From the NCBI GenBank assembly GCA_029267975.1, contig JAJUHH010000014.1:1-19269 (forward strand): 19,269 nucleotides of DNA, read 5' to 3'. This document shows, piece by piece, positions 7,521 to 15,098 of this stretch (position 1 is the stretch's first letter; every line of letters begins with the position of its first letter). Position numbers and translations under genes: made by a program. The stretch comes from Clostridiales bacterium (GTDB lineage: Bacteria > Bacillota > Clostridia > Lachnospirales > Lachnospiraceae). A model generated the notes under the pieces. The model made no database searches. It was not told the origin of the DNA and saw nothing but the letters and a program-made list of their open reading frames with translations.

Positions 7521-7534
7521 GACAGGAGGATAAC

Positions 7535-9277
7535 GTGCATCAATTTGAGATTAGGGACGAGTTTTATCTGGACGGAAAGAAAATAAAAATTATCTCTGGG
7601 GGCATGCATTACTTTCGGATTATGCCGGAATATTGGCGTGATCGTTTGGAAAAATTGAAAATGCTGGGTTGTAATACTGTTGAGACCTATATCCCATGGA
7701 ATTTGCATGAAAAGGAAAAAGGTCAGTTCTGCTTTAGCGGAATGCTGGATATTGTCCGCTATGTACAGCTGGCTCAGGAGCTGGGACTTATGGTAATCCT
7801 CAGACCCTCTCCTTATATCTGTGCAGAGTGGGAATTCGGAGGACTTCCTTACTGGTTGTTAAAGGAAGATGGCATGCGCCTGCGCTGCATGTATGAGCCC
7901 TTTTTGAAGCATGTGAAAGAGTATTATACCAAGCTGTTTGAAATCATCACTCCGCTGCAGATTACTCGGGGAGGCCCGGTCATTATGATGCAGGTGGAAA
8001 ACGAATATGGCTACTTTGGCAACGATGCTGAATATATGAAATATATGAAACAGCTGATGCTAGACCTTGGATGCGAGGTCCCTTTGGTAACCTCTGACGG
8101 TCCCTGGGGAGATGCATTTGAATGCGGTAAGATCGATGGCGTATTGCAGACAGGCAACTTTGGCTCCAGAGGCAAAGAGCAGTTTGCTCTTATGCGTCGA
8201 AAGATCGGAAACAAGCCATTAATGTGCATGGAATTCTGGGTCGGTTGGTTTGATAACTGGGGCCTGGAATGTCATCAGACCGGGGATATAGCGGAACATG
8301 TGAAAGATCTGGATGATATTCTGGCAGAAGGCCATGTCAATATCTATATGTTTGAAGGTGGAACCAATTTTGGATTTACCAATGGCGCCAATTATTATGA
8401 TAAACTGACACCGGATGTCACTTCCTATGACTATGATGCACTGTTAACTGAGGATGGAAGGATCACGCCCAAATATGAAGCCTTTCAGAAGGTAATCAGT
8501 AAATATACGAAGCTTCCTGATGTGACCCTGACAACTGAGATTAAGCGGAAGGCTTATGGAACCATACCAGTAGCAAGACAAACAGGACTCTTTGGAAATC
8601 TGAATAATCTCACACAGCCCATAGAGAGTGTTGTTCCCCAGTCCATGGAACGCTTAGATCAGGGCTATGGGTATATTCTATACGAAAGTACCTTAAAAGA
8701 AGAAGTAATTGAACGAATCCGCCTCTGGGGTGCCAATGACAGGGCGAATATCTATGTTGATGAAAAGCCTGTGGTCACACTGTATGACAGGGAGCTGCTG
8801 GCAGAGTATGAACCGGAACAGCCCCTAGAGTCAGGCAGGAAACTGGATATCCTGGTGGAGAATATGGGACGGGTTAACTTTGGACCCGCCATGGAATACC
8901 AGAGAAAAGGGATTGACGGAGCAGTACAGATCAATGGTCACCAGCATTATTATTGGAAGCAGTATTGTCTTCCAATGGAAGATCTGTCGGGACTTGATTT
9001 TAGTCAGCCCTTAGCCGAAGATGCTCCCGGCTTCTATGAGTTTACATTTGAGCTAGAGGAAAAGGCCGATACCTTTTTAGACATGAGCGGTTGGGGAAAA
9101 GGATGTGTTCTGGTCAACGGCTTTAATATCGGACGATTTTGGGAAATCGGTCCCCAGAAACGCTTATATATACCAGCACCGCTATTGAACCTTGGTAGGA
9201 ATAGGATTTTGGTATTTGAAACAGAAGGAAAACACATCAACACCATCACCCTGTGTGATGAAGCAGATTTAGGATAG
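7535..9277 (+). CDS. GH35 beta-galactosidase, cytoplasmic
   Basis: This 580-residue enzyme belongs to glycoside hydrolase family 35 and should release terminal beta-galactose from imported oligosaccharides. The (beta/alpha)8 barrel comes first: SGGMHYFRIMPEYWRDRL, YICAEWEFGGLPYW, then MMQVENEYG with acid/base Glu157 and CMEFWVGWFDNWG with nucleophile Glu233. The C-terminal third is beta-sandwich-like and ends in the family's GWGKGCVLVNGFNIGRFW region (about 536-553). No signal peptide is present. GTG at 7535 is chosen because AGGAGG lies 5 nt before it and homology begins there; an in-frame ATG 48 nt upstream falls inside the terminator hairpin. Length is typical of compact bacterial GH35 enzymes. 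It is followed after 5 nt by an AraC-type regulator gene. Linkage specificity (beta-1,3, 1,4 or 1,6) cannot be deduced. Confidence 0.93.
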   Translation: MHQFEIRDEFYLDGKKIKIISGGMHYFRIMPEYWRDRLEKLKMLGCNTVETYIPWNLHEKEKGQFCFSGMLDIVRYVQLAQELGLMVILRPSPYICAEWEFGGLPYWLLKEDGMRLRCMYEPFLKHVKEYYTKLFEIITPLQITRGGPVIMMQVENEYGYFGNDAEYMKYMKQLMLDLGCEVPLVTSDGPWGDAFECGKIDGVLQTGNFGSRGKEQFALMRRKIGNKPLMCMEFWVGWFDNWGLECHQTGDIAEHVKDLDDILAEGHVNIYMFEGGTNFGFTNGANYYDKLTPDVTSYDYDALLTEDGRITPKYEAFQKVISKYTKLPDVTLTTEIKRKAYGTIPVARQTGLFGNLNNLTQPIESVVPQSMERLDQGYGYILYESTLKEEVIERIRLWGANDRANIYVDEKPVVTLYDRELLAEYEPEQPLESGRKLDILVENMGRVNFGPAMEYQRKGIDGAVQINGHQHYYWKQYCLPMEDLSGLDFSQPLAEDAPGFYEFTFELEEKADTFLDMSGWGKGCVLVNGFNIGRFWEIGPQKRLYIPAPLLNLGRNRILVFETEGKHINTITLCDEADLG

Positions 9278-9282
9278 ATCAT

Positions 9283-10218
9283 ATGTATTATGAAATGAAG
9301 GGAACAATCCTGCCACAGATACGTCTTGTGGATATGGCAGTGTTAGAGCCGCCCTATATCCACCGAAAAAGACAGGCAGATGAATATATAATATATATCA
9401 TGACAAAGGGGACTCTGTATCTGCAGGAGAACGGAAGTAACTATGAACTAAAGGCAGGGGACGTCCTAATGCTTGATCCGGACTTCGTACATCAGGGGCT
9501 TAGGGCATCGAGTTGTGAGTATTATTATATTCATTTTCGGCACCCGGAAATAATCCGCAGACAGGAGGATATGGTGGATCGGAGGCGCTGTCTGAATATC
9601 AGAAGTGAAGCACTTCAGGAAGACAGCGGCTCTTATGAGCTATACCGGCCTTCCTGGCTGCAATTTCCCAAGTGTATGAGTCTTAGGCATGGCAGCAGCT
9701 ATTTACAGGTAATTAAGCTGATACAGGAGGCCATGGACCATAACCGTAATAAGTTGGAGAATTATAAGCTTTTAAGTTCCTTAAGGATTATGGAAGCACT
9801 TGTGGAAATCGCAAGAGAAGCACTATCCTCTGAGATATTAAGGAATACTCCCGTTATTTCCAGATCCTATCATAATATTCATGCGCTGTTAAATTACCTG
9901 AATGCCAATTATCAAAAGGAGATTTCCAGCAAGCTGATTGAAGAATTGTTTTCCTGCAATTTTGATTATTTGAACAGAGTATTTAAAAGGAGTATCGGTA
10001 AGACAATCTTTGTTTATTTGAATGAAATCCGGATAAAACACGCGAAGGAGTTCATTGCTGCCACACCCATGAAACTAACAGCCATTGGATATCGGGTGGG
10101 TTTTCAGGATGAGGGGTATTTTAATAAAGTCTTTAAAAAATATACCGGAATGACACCCGGTCAATATGAGAAATTAACTTCTCGTGTGGAAATGGATAAA
10201 GACCTTGCCATATCCTAA
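9283..10218 (+). CDS. AraC-family transcriptional regulator
   Basis: This 311-residue protein has an N-terminal cupin-like sensor domain (about 5-90, including YIMTKGTLYLQENG and LKAGDVLMLDPDFVHQG) and a C-terminal double helix-turn-helix. HTH1 spans about 216-237 and HTH2 about 264-287, with the family signature GFQDEGYFNKVFKKYTGMTP. Such proteins usually activate sugar-use genes when a carbohydrate binds the cupin domain. It lies 5 nt after the GH35 stop, with AGGA 8 nt before the ATG, so the two are co-transcribed. The convergent GH2 gene and the GH35 operon itself are plausible targets, but no paired direct-repeat site could be assigned with confidence. A strong hairpin begins immediately after its stop codon. 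Confidence 0.92.
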   Translation: MYYEMKGTILPQIRLVDMAVLEPPYIHRKRQADEYIIYIMTKGTLYLQENGSNYELKAGDVLMLDPDFVHQGLRASSCEYYYIHFRHPEIIRRQEDMVDRRRCLNIRSEALQEDSGSYELYRPSWLQFPKCMSLRHGSSYLQVIKLIQEAMDHNRNKLENYKLLSSLRIMEALVEIAREALSSEILRNTPVISRSYHNIHALLNYLNANYQKEISSKLIEELFSCNFDYLNRVFKRSIGKTIFVYLNEIRIKHAKEFIAATPMKLTAIGYRVGFQDEGYFNKVFKKYTGMTPGQYEKLTSRVEMDKDLAIS

Positions 10219-10290
10219 GTGAAAGGCTCCTCTTAAGGGGGCAGATTAATCTAATCTGCTTTCCTAAAGAGGAGCCTTTCACTACTTTAT
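10219..10290. terminator. Long hairpin between convergent araC-type and GH2 genes, probable bidirectional terminator
   Basis: A perfect 16-bp outer stem (10219-10234 with 10267-10282) encloses an inner 8-bp stem GCAGATTA/TAATCTGC (10241-10248 with 10252-10259) with a 3-nt loop. It begins at the base after the AraC gene's stop codon. The tail ACTACTTTATAT is only moderately U-rich and the leftward tail has no T-run, so its termination strength is uncertain. The remaining ~130 bases up to the GH2 stop are AT-rich and show nothing else. Confidence 0.6.
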
Positions 10291-10416
10291 ATATTCAAAT
10301 AATTATTTTACATTTGCTTTTATGAATTGATGATCCTGTGATATTCTCTAAATCTATTGATAATTCCATTGTATTCTTGAACCGATTAATGATCCTTTTG
10401 TAGCTTCTGACCTGTA

Positions 10417-12804
10417 TTATAAAGCATTCATCCTGTCCATAGACAGGCGGATGGATGCCGGAGCTAAGTTCTCACCATCAACCTTAAGCAGAGTTGCTTG
10501 TAAACTGTCTTCCGGCTTGATATAAATCATAAGCTGTCCATGGTAGGCTCTGCGATAAGGAGCAGAGTAGTCGGTGTTATCCGCAAGATCACCATTTTCC
10601 AGCCCAAGGAGCTGTCCGTTTTCTACTGTGACATGCAGGCAGGAGCAGTCGGATGTAACAGGATTGCCCTCATGATCCCTTATGGTGGCTTCCACCTGAT
10701 AGATGGGTGTTTCTTCTACAGAGTAGTGCTTATCTTCCCAACAGTTTAAACTGATCTGGCAGGCACTATAGGAAGTTGTCAGTGTATGGGTAAGGAGTGA
10801 GCCGTCAGCCCCTTTTCCTTCCGCTTTTAAGGTACCTGGAGTGAAGGGCAGGAGGAAGGAGATGCAATCCTTGTCCGGATCCCTAGGATAGACACCGAGA
10901 GGATTACCATTCAGGCAGAAGGAAACCTCACTTAAATTGGTGTAGCATTTAACTAAAACCTCCTTGCCCAGAGGATAGTTCCAGGAGTCGTACATAGGAG
11001 TCCACTCGCCGCACTCCTTGGCTGCGTCCGTGGTAGATATATGCAGGTCAGGCTCCTCTGTCCATAAGGCCTGCCGCCTGTAGTAGGAGGTTTTTTCAAA
11101 TCCGGCCAGGGTTAACAGGCCGGAACCTGAGCCATGAATGGGCCAGCCTTGAGCCTCGCCCAGATAATCGATTCCGGTCCATAGAAACTGTCCTGCAATG
11201 TAAGGCGTATTAAGCACTGCTTTCCAGGATGCAAGGCTGTGATTGTTTTCGCTGCCGAGAAAGGATTTCTGGGGAAATGCCTGGTGGCTTTCCTGGTAAA
11301 GGTGTTCTTTATAATTATAACCAACCACCTCAAGGTGATCAAAGAAACCCAGAGTGGAGGATAACTCCGGAAATGCGGCAGCCAGGGTAACAGGACGGCT
11401 TTGATCATAACGTTTCACGATTTCAGTCAGACGCCTTGATAATACTGCCAGCCGTTTTGCATTGGGTCGCTGCGGATTGTACTGTCTTTCCTGTTCCGGC
11501 TTATTTGCGTCATTATTGCCTGTCATGATGGCAAAGGACTCATGGCAGTAGGGGTCATTGGGATAGTCGATTTCGTTGCCGATACTCCATAGAATGATGG
11601 AAGGGTGATTGCGGTTTTTCCGTATGAGCGCAATGAGGTCCTGTTCGTGCCAGGTGGGGAAGTCCAGATAATAGCCCTGATGTTTGGGCGGATAGACATT
11701 ATGTCCGGTACTCCATTTATTTTTCGGCCCTTCCCATTCATCAAAGGCTTCATCCATAACCAGAAAGCCCATCCTGTCACATAGATCGTACAGCTCCGGC
11801 AGGTGGGGATTATGGCTCATACGTATGGCATTGCAGCCCATTTTCTTTAACTTTTCAAGGCGGCGGCGCCATACTGCCACAGGGACAGCTGCCCCAAGGC
11901 ATCCGGCATCATGATGAACACATACGCCTTTGATCAGAGTAGGATGCTCATTTAGGAAAAAGCCCTGATCAGGATCGAAGCGGAAGGAGCGGATCCCCAC
12001 TTTCCTCGTATCAGCTAAATATTCTATTTCTGAGCCATCCGGCTGCTGAAGGTGGAACCAGGTTTCCAGCGTATATAGATAGGGGGTATTAAGGGTCCAG
12101 AGTTGTGGTGAAGCTAACTTCTGTCTGTTTGTCAGAAGCCTTTGGCTGCCTGCCGGAATAGTATCCCTTATGGAGGCAGTCACCTGTCCGTCCTTCCCGA
12201 TCAGCTTGTTGCTTACGGTAAGTACTACATCCCGGTCTAGGGTATTTATGACTTCATTGCTTATGGTAATGGAAGCTTCCTGTGATGAAACCTCCGGAGT
12301 GGTGAAGAAGACACCATCAGGAAGCAGATGCACGGCTTCCTCAATCACCAATGTAACCTTGTGTGTAATGCCTGAGCCTGTAAACCAACGGGAATCGGCA
12401 ATATCCCTGTGGTCTACCTGGATGCAGACAATGTTGTCTCTGTCAAAGCGGAACTGCTCAGTAATATCATAGGTAAAGGATATATAACCATTAGGTCTGG
12501 CTCCGAGATAATAGCTGTTGCACCAGACCTTACTGTTTTTGTAGACACCGTCAAAGGATAGGCTTATCCGCTTGCCGACCCAGTCTTTGTGAGGAGTGAT
12601 CCGCAGCCGGTACCATCCGATTCCGCCGGCCAGATAACCGGTGCCGCTGGAGTATTCTCTGGAGAAGGGCAGAGAAACAGACCAGTCATGGGGTAGGGAG
12701 ATGGCTTGCCAATCAGAATCGTCGAACCAGGCTTGCCAGGCGTCCGGACAGTCCCCCAGATAAAAGCGGCAATTCTTCGTTAAAGTCAAAGTTATTTTAT
12801 CCAC
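10417..12804 (-). CDS. GH2 beta-galactosidase, cytoplasmic
   Basis: This 795-residue enzyme has the GH2 domain order: sugar-binding jelly roll (about 1-160, with LPHDWSV and GGIGWYRL), immunoglobulin-like domain (about 165-272), a TIM barrel (about 275-565), and two C-terminal beta domains resembling DUF4982 and the GH2 C5 domain. In the barrel, SIGNE gives acid/base Glu411 and FLGSENN gives likely nucleophile Glu519; IRMSHNPHLPELYDLCD is the conserved GH2 strand. No signal peptide. GTG at 12804 has GGAGGT about 8 nt upstream. The family also contains beta-glucuronidases and mannosidases; overall layout and the neighbouring GH35 gene favour beta-galactosidase, but that is inference. It converges on the importer/GH35/araC block and probably completes breakdown of the same substrate from a different linkage. 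Confidence 0.9.
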   Translation of the reverse strand: MDKITLTLTKNCRFYLGDCPDAWQAWFDDSDWQAISLPHDWSVSLPFSREYSSGTGYLAGGIGWYRLRITPHKDWVGKRISLSFDGVYKNSKVWCNSYYLGARPNGYISFTYDITEQFRFDRDNIVCIQVDHRDIADSRWFTGSGITHKVTLVIEEAVHLLPDGVFFTTPEVSSQEASITISNEVINTLDRDVVLTVSNKLIGKDGQVTASIRDTIPAGSQRLLTNRQKLASPQLWTLNTPYLYTLETWFHLQQPDGSEIEYLADTRKVGIRSFRFDPDQGFFLNEHPTLIKGVCVHHDAGCLGAAVPVAVWRRRLEKLKKMGCNAIRMSHNPHLPELYDLCDRMGFLVMDEAFDEWEGPKNKWSTGHNVYPPKHQGYYLDFPTWHEQDLIALIRKNRNHPSIILWSIGNEIDYPNDPYCHESFAIMTGNNDANKPEQERQYNPQRPNAKRLAVLSRRLTEIVKRYDQSRPVTLAAAFPELSSTLGFFDHLEVVGYNYKEHLYQESHQAFPQKSFLGSENNHSLASWKAVLNTPYIAGQFLWTGIDYLGEAQGWPIHGSGSGLLTLAGFEKTSYYRRQALWTEEPDLHISTTDAAKECGEWTPMYDSWNYPLGKEVLVKCYTNLSEVSFCLNGNPLGVYPRDPDKDCISFLLPFTPGTLKAEGKGADGSLLTHTLTTSYSACQISLNCWEDKHYSVEETPIYQVEATIRDHEGNPVTSDCSCLHVTVENGQLLGLENGDLADNTDYSAPYRRAYHGQLMIYIKPEDSLQATLLKVDGENLAPASIRLSMDRMNAL

Positions 12805-12874
12805 AAAAATTACCTCCAGATTGTATATTTGTATGAAAGGAAATGAGATACCCTAGCTTTATTGTCATGAGTTA

Positions 12875-12902
12875 ATTATAAAAGACTGCTGTCATAAAAC
12901 AA
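12875..12902 (-). promoter_or_regulatory. Candidate GH2 promoter with weak -35
   Basis: On the minus strand TATAAT (12875-12880) lies 16 nt downstream of TTGTTT (12897-12902), about 70 nt before the GTG start. The -10 is consensus and the -35 is poor, as expected of an activator-dependent promoter. Confidence 0.45.
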
Positions 12903-12925
12903 GGGATTTAAGAGTGAGTCCTTGT
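12899..12925. promoter_or_regulatory. Inverted repeat ACAAGG-N15-CCTTGT at the GH2 promoter
   Basis: Perfect 6-bp arms (12899-12904, 12920-12925) have centres 21 bp apart, two helical turns, and overlap and extend upstream of the weak -35 of the GH2 promoter. It could be a dimeric regulator site. No second copy was found in the window, so this remains a guess. Confidence 0.3.
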
Positions 12926-12986
12926 AAATGGGCGACTTTTCAGCCATAAATAATATTGAATTATTCAGGACGAAGGTTTCGCAGAA

Positions 12987-13105
12987 CATGAAATGAAATC
13001 AATCCTTAGATAAAATAAAAACTAAGATAAAATCAATACTAAGATAAAATCAATGCTAAGATAAAATCAGTACTAAGATGAATTCAATAATGGGATGAAG
13101 TCAAT
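12987..13105. repeat. 17-bp tandem repeat, seven copies
   Basis: Seven contiguous 17-bp units start at 12987, 13004, 13021, 13038, 13055, 13072 and 13089. The central unit ACTAAGATAAAATCAAT occurs twice identically, and outer copies diverge progressively. There are no spacers, so it is a minisatellite, not a CRISPR. It lies between the potD terminator and the GH2 promoter. The period is not a multiple of three, so it is unlikely to encode protein. Confidence 0.85.
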
Positions 13106-13145
13106 AAAAGACAGCAATTATGAAGCTGCTTCCATAATTGCTGTC
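13106..13145 (-). terminator. Intrinsic terminator of the polyamine transport operon
   Basis: GACAGCAATTATG pairs with CATAATTGCTGTC (outer arms 13110-13122 and 13133-13145), and the tip can pair further as GAAG/CTTC. Read leftward it is followed by TTTTATTGAC. It lies about 40 nt beyond the potD stop, directly against the 17-bp repeat array. Confidence 0.85.
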
Positions 13146-13185
13146 ACGTCATAGTATGCTTTATTTTATTGTAGCTGACCCAGGC

Positions 13186-14235
13186 TTACTCAGACTTTAC
13201 CTGGTTCCACTTGTCGTTAAACATAGCTTCCACTTCTGCACCCAGGTAACGGTAGGTTGTGCAGCGATCCAGTACAGACTGATCAGGGAAGGCCACCGGG
13301 CTGTCCTTGATATCAGGATCTGTGATCATTTCTCTTGCAGCCGCATTTGGTGTGGAATAAGTGATAAATTCAAAGTTTTTCAGAGCAATGTCAGCTCGGC
13401 ACATATAATTGATAAATGCCTCAGCATTTTCTTTACTTCTGGCATTCTTGGGAATAACCCATCCATCAATCCATACATTGGAGCCTTCCTTGGGAACAAC
13501 ATATTCCAGATCGGAATTCTCTCTCTGGGTATAGATTGCTTCACCGGAGTAAATCACGCCCAGGGCTGCTTCTCCGCCGATCATCTTATCCCTGACCTGA
13601 TCAACCACATAGGCCTGTACCAGTGGATACTGCTTCTGAAGCAATTGCTTTGCTTCCTCCAGCTGTCCTTCATCTGTACTGTTGAGGTCATAGCCAAGAT
13701 AAGTAAGGGCGATACCGAAAGCGTCACGGACACTGTCCATCATCAGGATGTTGCCGGAGTATTTTTCATCAAAGATAGCCCCCCAGCTGTCGATGGGTTC
13801 ATCCACCATAGTCTTGTTATACAGGATACCAACGGTTCCCCAGCAGTAAGGCACGCTGTATTTATTGCCCGGATCAAAATTCTCGGCACTCTTTAAATAA
13901 GCAGGATCTATATTGGAGATGTTAGGTACATTGCTGAAATCGATCTCGGCCAAAAGTCCTTCTTCAATCATCTTCTGGATCATGTAGTCGGAGGGACATA
14001 CAACATCGTATTGAACGGCTCCGGCCTTGATCTTGGCGTACATGTCTTCATTCATCTCAAATTCTTCATAAACCACCTTAATGCCGGTTTCCTCCTCGAA
14101 GGAATCAAGTACATCGGGATCGATATATTCGCCCCAGTTGTATACATAGACCTTTTTTTCACTGTCCTTCTGGGCGCAGCCGGTGAGGGCAAAAGCAAAA
14201 ACCAGAAGGAGACAACTAATTATAACTTTTTTCAT
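13186..14235 (-). CDS. potD: Spermidine/putrescine-binding lipoprotein PotD
   Basis: This 349-residue periplasmic-type binding protein captures polyamines for the PotABC importer. The signal peptide ends in LTGC with lipidated Cys20, so in this Gram-positive setting it is membrane-anchored on the outside. The mature protein begins VYVYNWGEYIDPDVLDSFEE, the hallmark start of PotD proteins, and later contains YDVVCPSDYMI, YCWGTVGILYNK and WIDGWVIPKNA, regions that form the aromatic and acidic polyamine pocket. Two closely spaced ATGs exist; 14235 is chosen because AGGAG is 7 nt upstream, whereas the ATG at 14241 abuts it. It is the last gene of the operon, 74 nt after potC, with a small intercistronic hairpin before it and a terminator after it. 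Specificity between spermidine and putrescine is not resolvable. Confidence 0.93.
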   Translation of the reverse strand: MKKVIISCLLLVFAFALTGCAQKDSEKKVYVYNWGEYIDPDVLDSFEEETGIKVVYEEFEMNEDMYAKIKAGAVQYDVVCPSDYMIQKMIEEGLLAEIDFSNVPNISNIDPAYLKSAENFDPGNKYSVPYCWGTVGILYNKTMVDEPIDSWGAIFDEKYSGNILMMDSVRDAFGIALTYLGYDLNSTDEGQLEEAKQLLQKQYPLVQAYVVDQVRDKMIGGEAALGVIYSGEAIYTQRENSDLEYVVPKEGSNVWIDGWVIPKNARSKENAEAFINYMCRADIALKNFEFITYSTPNAAAREMITDPDIKDSPVAFPDQSVLDRCTTYRYLGAEVEAMFNDKWNQVKSE

Positions 14236-14280
14236 TCTCATTCTCCTTTTAATTATGTTGCAGATACCTGCGATTGTACT

Positions 14281-14297
14281 TAAGCACCTTTTGCTTA
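14281..14297 (-). other. Small hairpin between potC and potD
   Basis: TAAGCA and TGCTTA (14281-14286 with 14292-14297) form a perfect 6-bp stem with a 5-nt loop in the only sizeable gap inside potABC-D. It has no T-tract. It might stabilise or process the potD message, since binding proteins are often made in excess over the permeases. Speculative. Confidence 0.35.
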
Positions 14298-14309
14298 GCT
14301 TGAATGATG

Positions 14310-15098
14310 CTATAGCTTTCTGATGGGAGCATTCTTACCTGCATTTCTGCGGTTGATGAAGATCAGCAAAAGTAAAACAGTAAGAAACATTAGGGTGGAG
14401 AGGGCATATATCTCCGGTTTAATTCCCTTACGAACCTCGGTATATATCTTAGTGGAAAGGGTATTTACCTCCGGTCCCTTGGTAAAATAGGTGATCACAA
14501 AATCATCCAGGGACATGGTAAAGGATAGGAAAAATCCCGATAATACACCGGGAAAGATATCCGGTAAAATAACTTTGTAAAAGGCATAAAGAGGAGATGC
14601 CCCAAGATCCTGTGCCGCCTCAAAGGTATGTGGATTAAGCTGCTTTAACTTCGGCATCACACTCAGGATGACATAAGGGATATTAAAGGTGATGTGGGAG
14701 AGCAGTACGCTGGTAAATCCAAGCGTATAATTGACTGCTACAAACACCAGCATCAGGGAGATACCGGTTACGATATCTGCATTAAGCATTGGAATATTGG
14801 TAATGCCCAACATAATAAGACGCGGCGTCTTCTTCATACTGTTAATGGCAATGGCTGCAGCTGTACCTAGGATTGTGGCAATCAAGGCGGATGTAAAGGC
14901 AATGATCAGGGTTGTATATAAAGCGGACATAATGTCCTCGTTACGAAAAAGCTGCTGATACCAATGTAAGGTGAAGCCACCCCATTTTGCCCTGGATTTG
15001 GAGGCATTAAAGGAAAGCACAATCAGTATTAGGATGGGTGCATATAAAAACAGCAAAATAATGCCGATGTAAGCTCGACTGAGAAAACGCTTTACCAT
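14310..15098 (-). CDS. potC: Spermidine/putrescine ABC transporter permease PotC
   Basis: This 262-residue membrane protein is the second permease of the polyamine importer. It starts with a short basic tail and a first membrane segment IGIILLFLYAPILILIVLSF; FNASKSRAKWGGFTLHWYQQL is the characteristic PotC loop after it. The ATPase-docking EAA loop reads FEAAQDLGASPLYAFYKVIL, and SLDDFVITYFTKGP near the C terminus is strongly typical of PotC. Length matches the family (about 255-275). Its ATG overlaps the end of potB by 7 nt (ATGGTAA), indicating translational coupling, with GAGGGTGG as a ribosome binding site inside potB. Confidence 0.94.
   Translation of the reverse strand: MVKRFLSRAYIGIILLFLYAPILILIVLSFNASKSRAKWGGFTLHWYQQLFRNEDIMSALYTTLIIAFTSALIATILGTAAAIAINSMKKTPRLIMLGITNIPMLNADIVTGISLMLVFVAVNYTLGFTSVLLSHITFNIPYVILSVMPKLKQLNPHTFEAAQDLGASPLYAFYKVILPDIFPGVLSGFFLSFTMSLDDFVITYFTKGPEVNTLSTKIYTEVRKGIKPEIYALSTLMFLTVLLLLIFINRRNAGKNAPIRKL

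Larger units (their letters stand above)
12805..13109. other. Gap upstream of the GH2 gene with promoter elements and minisatellite
   Basis: The gap contains the GH2 ribosome binding site, a candidate leftward promoter, an ACAAGG inverted repeat over its -35 region, and the 17-bp tandem array. The potD terminator comes next. No reading frame of note is seen. Confidence 0.7.

Noticed and set aside
10417..12804. GH2 protein as beta-glucuronidase or mannosidase
   Set aside because: The GH2 family includes these, but domain order, the TIM-barrel motifs and the GH35 neighbour favour beta-galactosidase; kept as an uncertainty rather than a call.
12987..13105. CRISPR array
   Set aside because: The 17-bp units are directly contiguous with no spacers, and no cas gene is present.
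13138..13896. A long rightward open frame (about 250 codons) opposite potD
   Set aside because: It is fully antisense to potD, whose protein is unmistakable, has no ribosome binding site, and its translation is rich in Ile/Phe/His/Cys as expected from a shadow frame.
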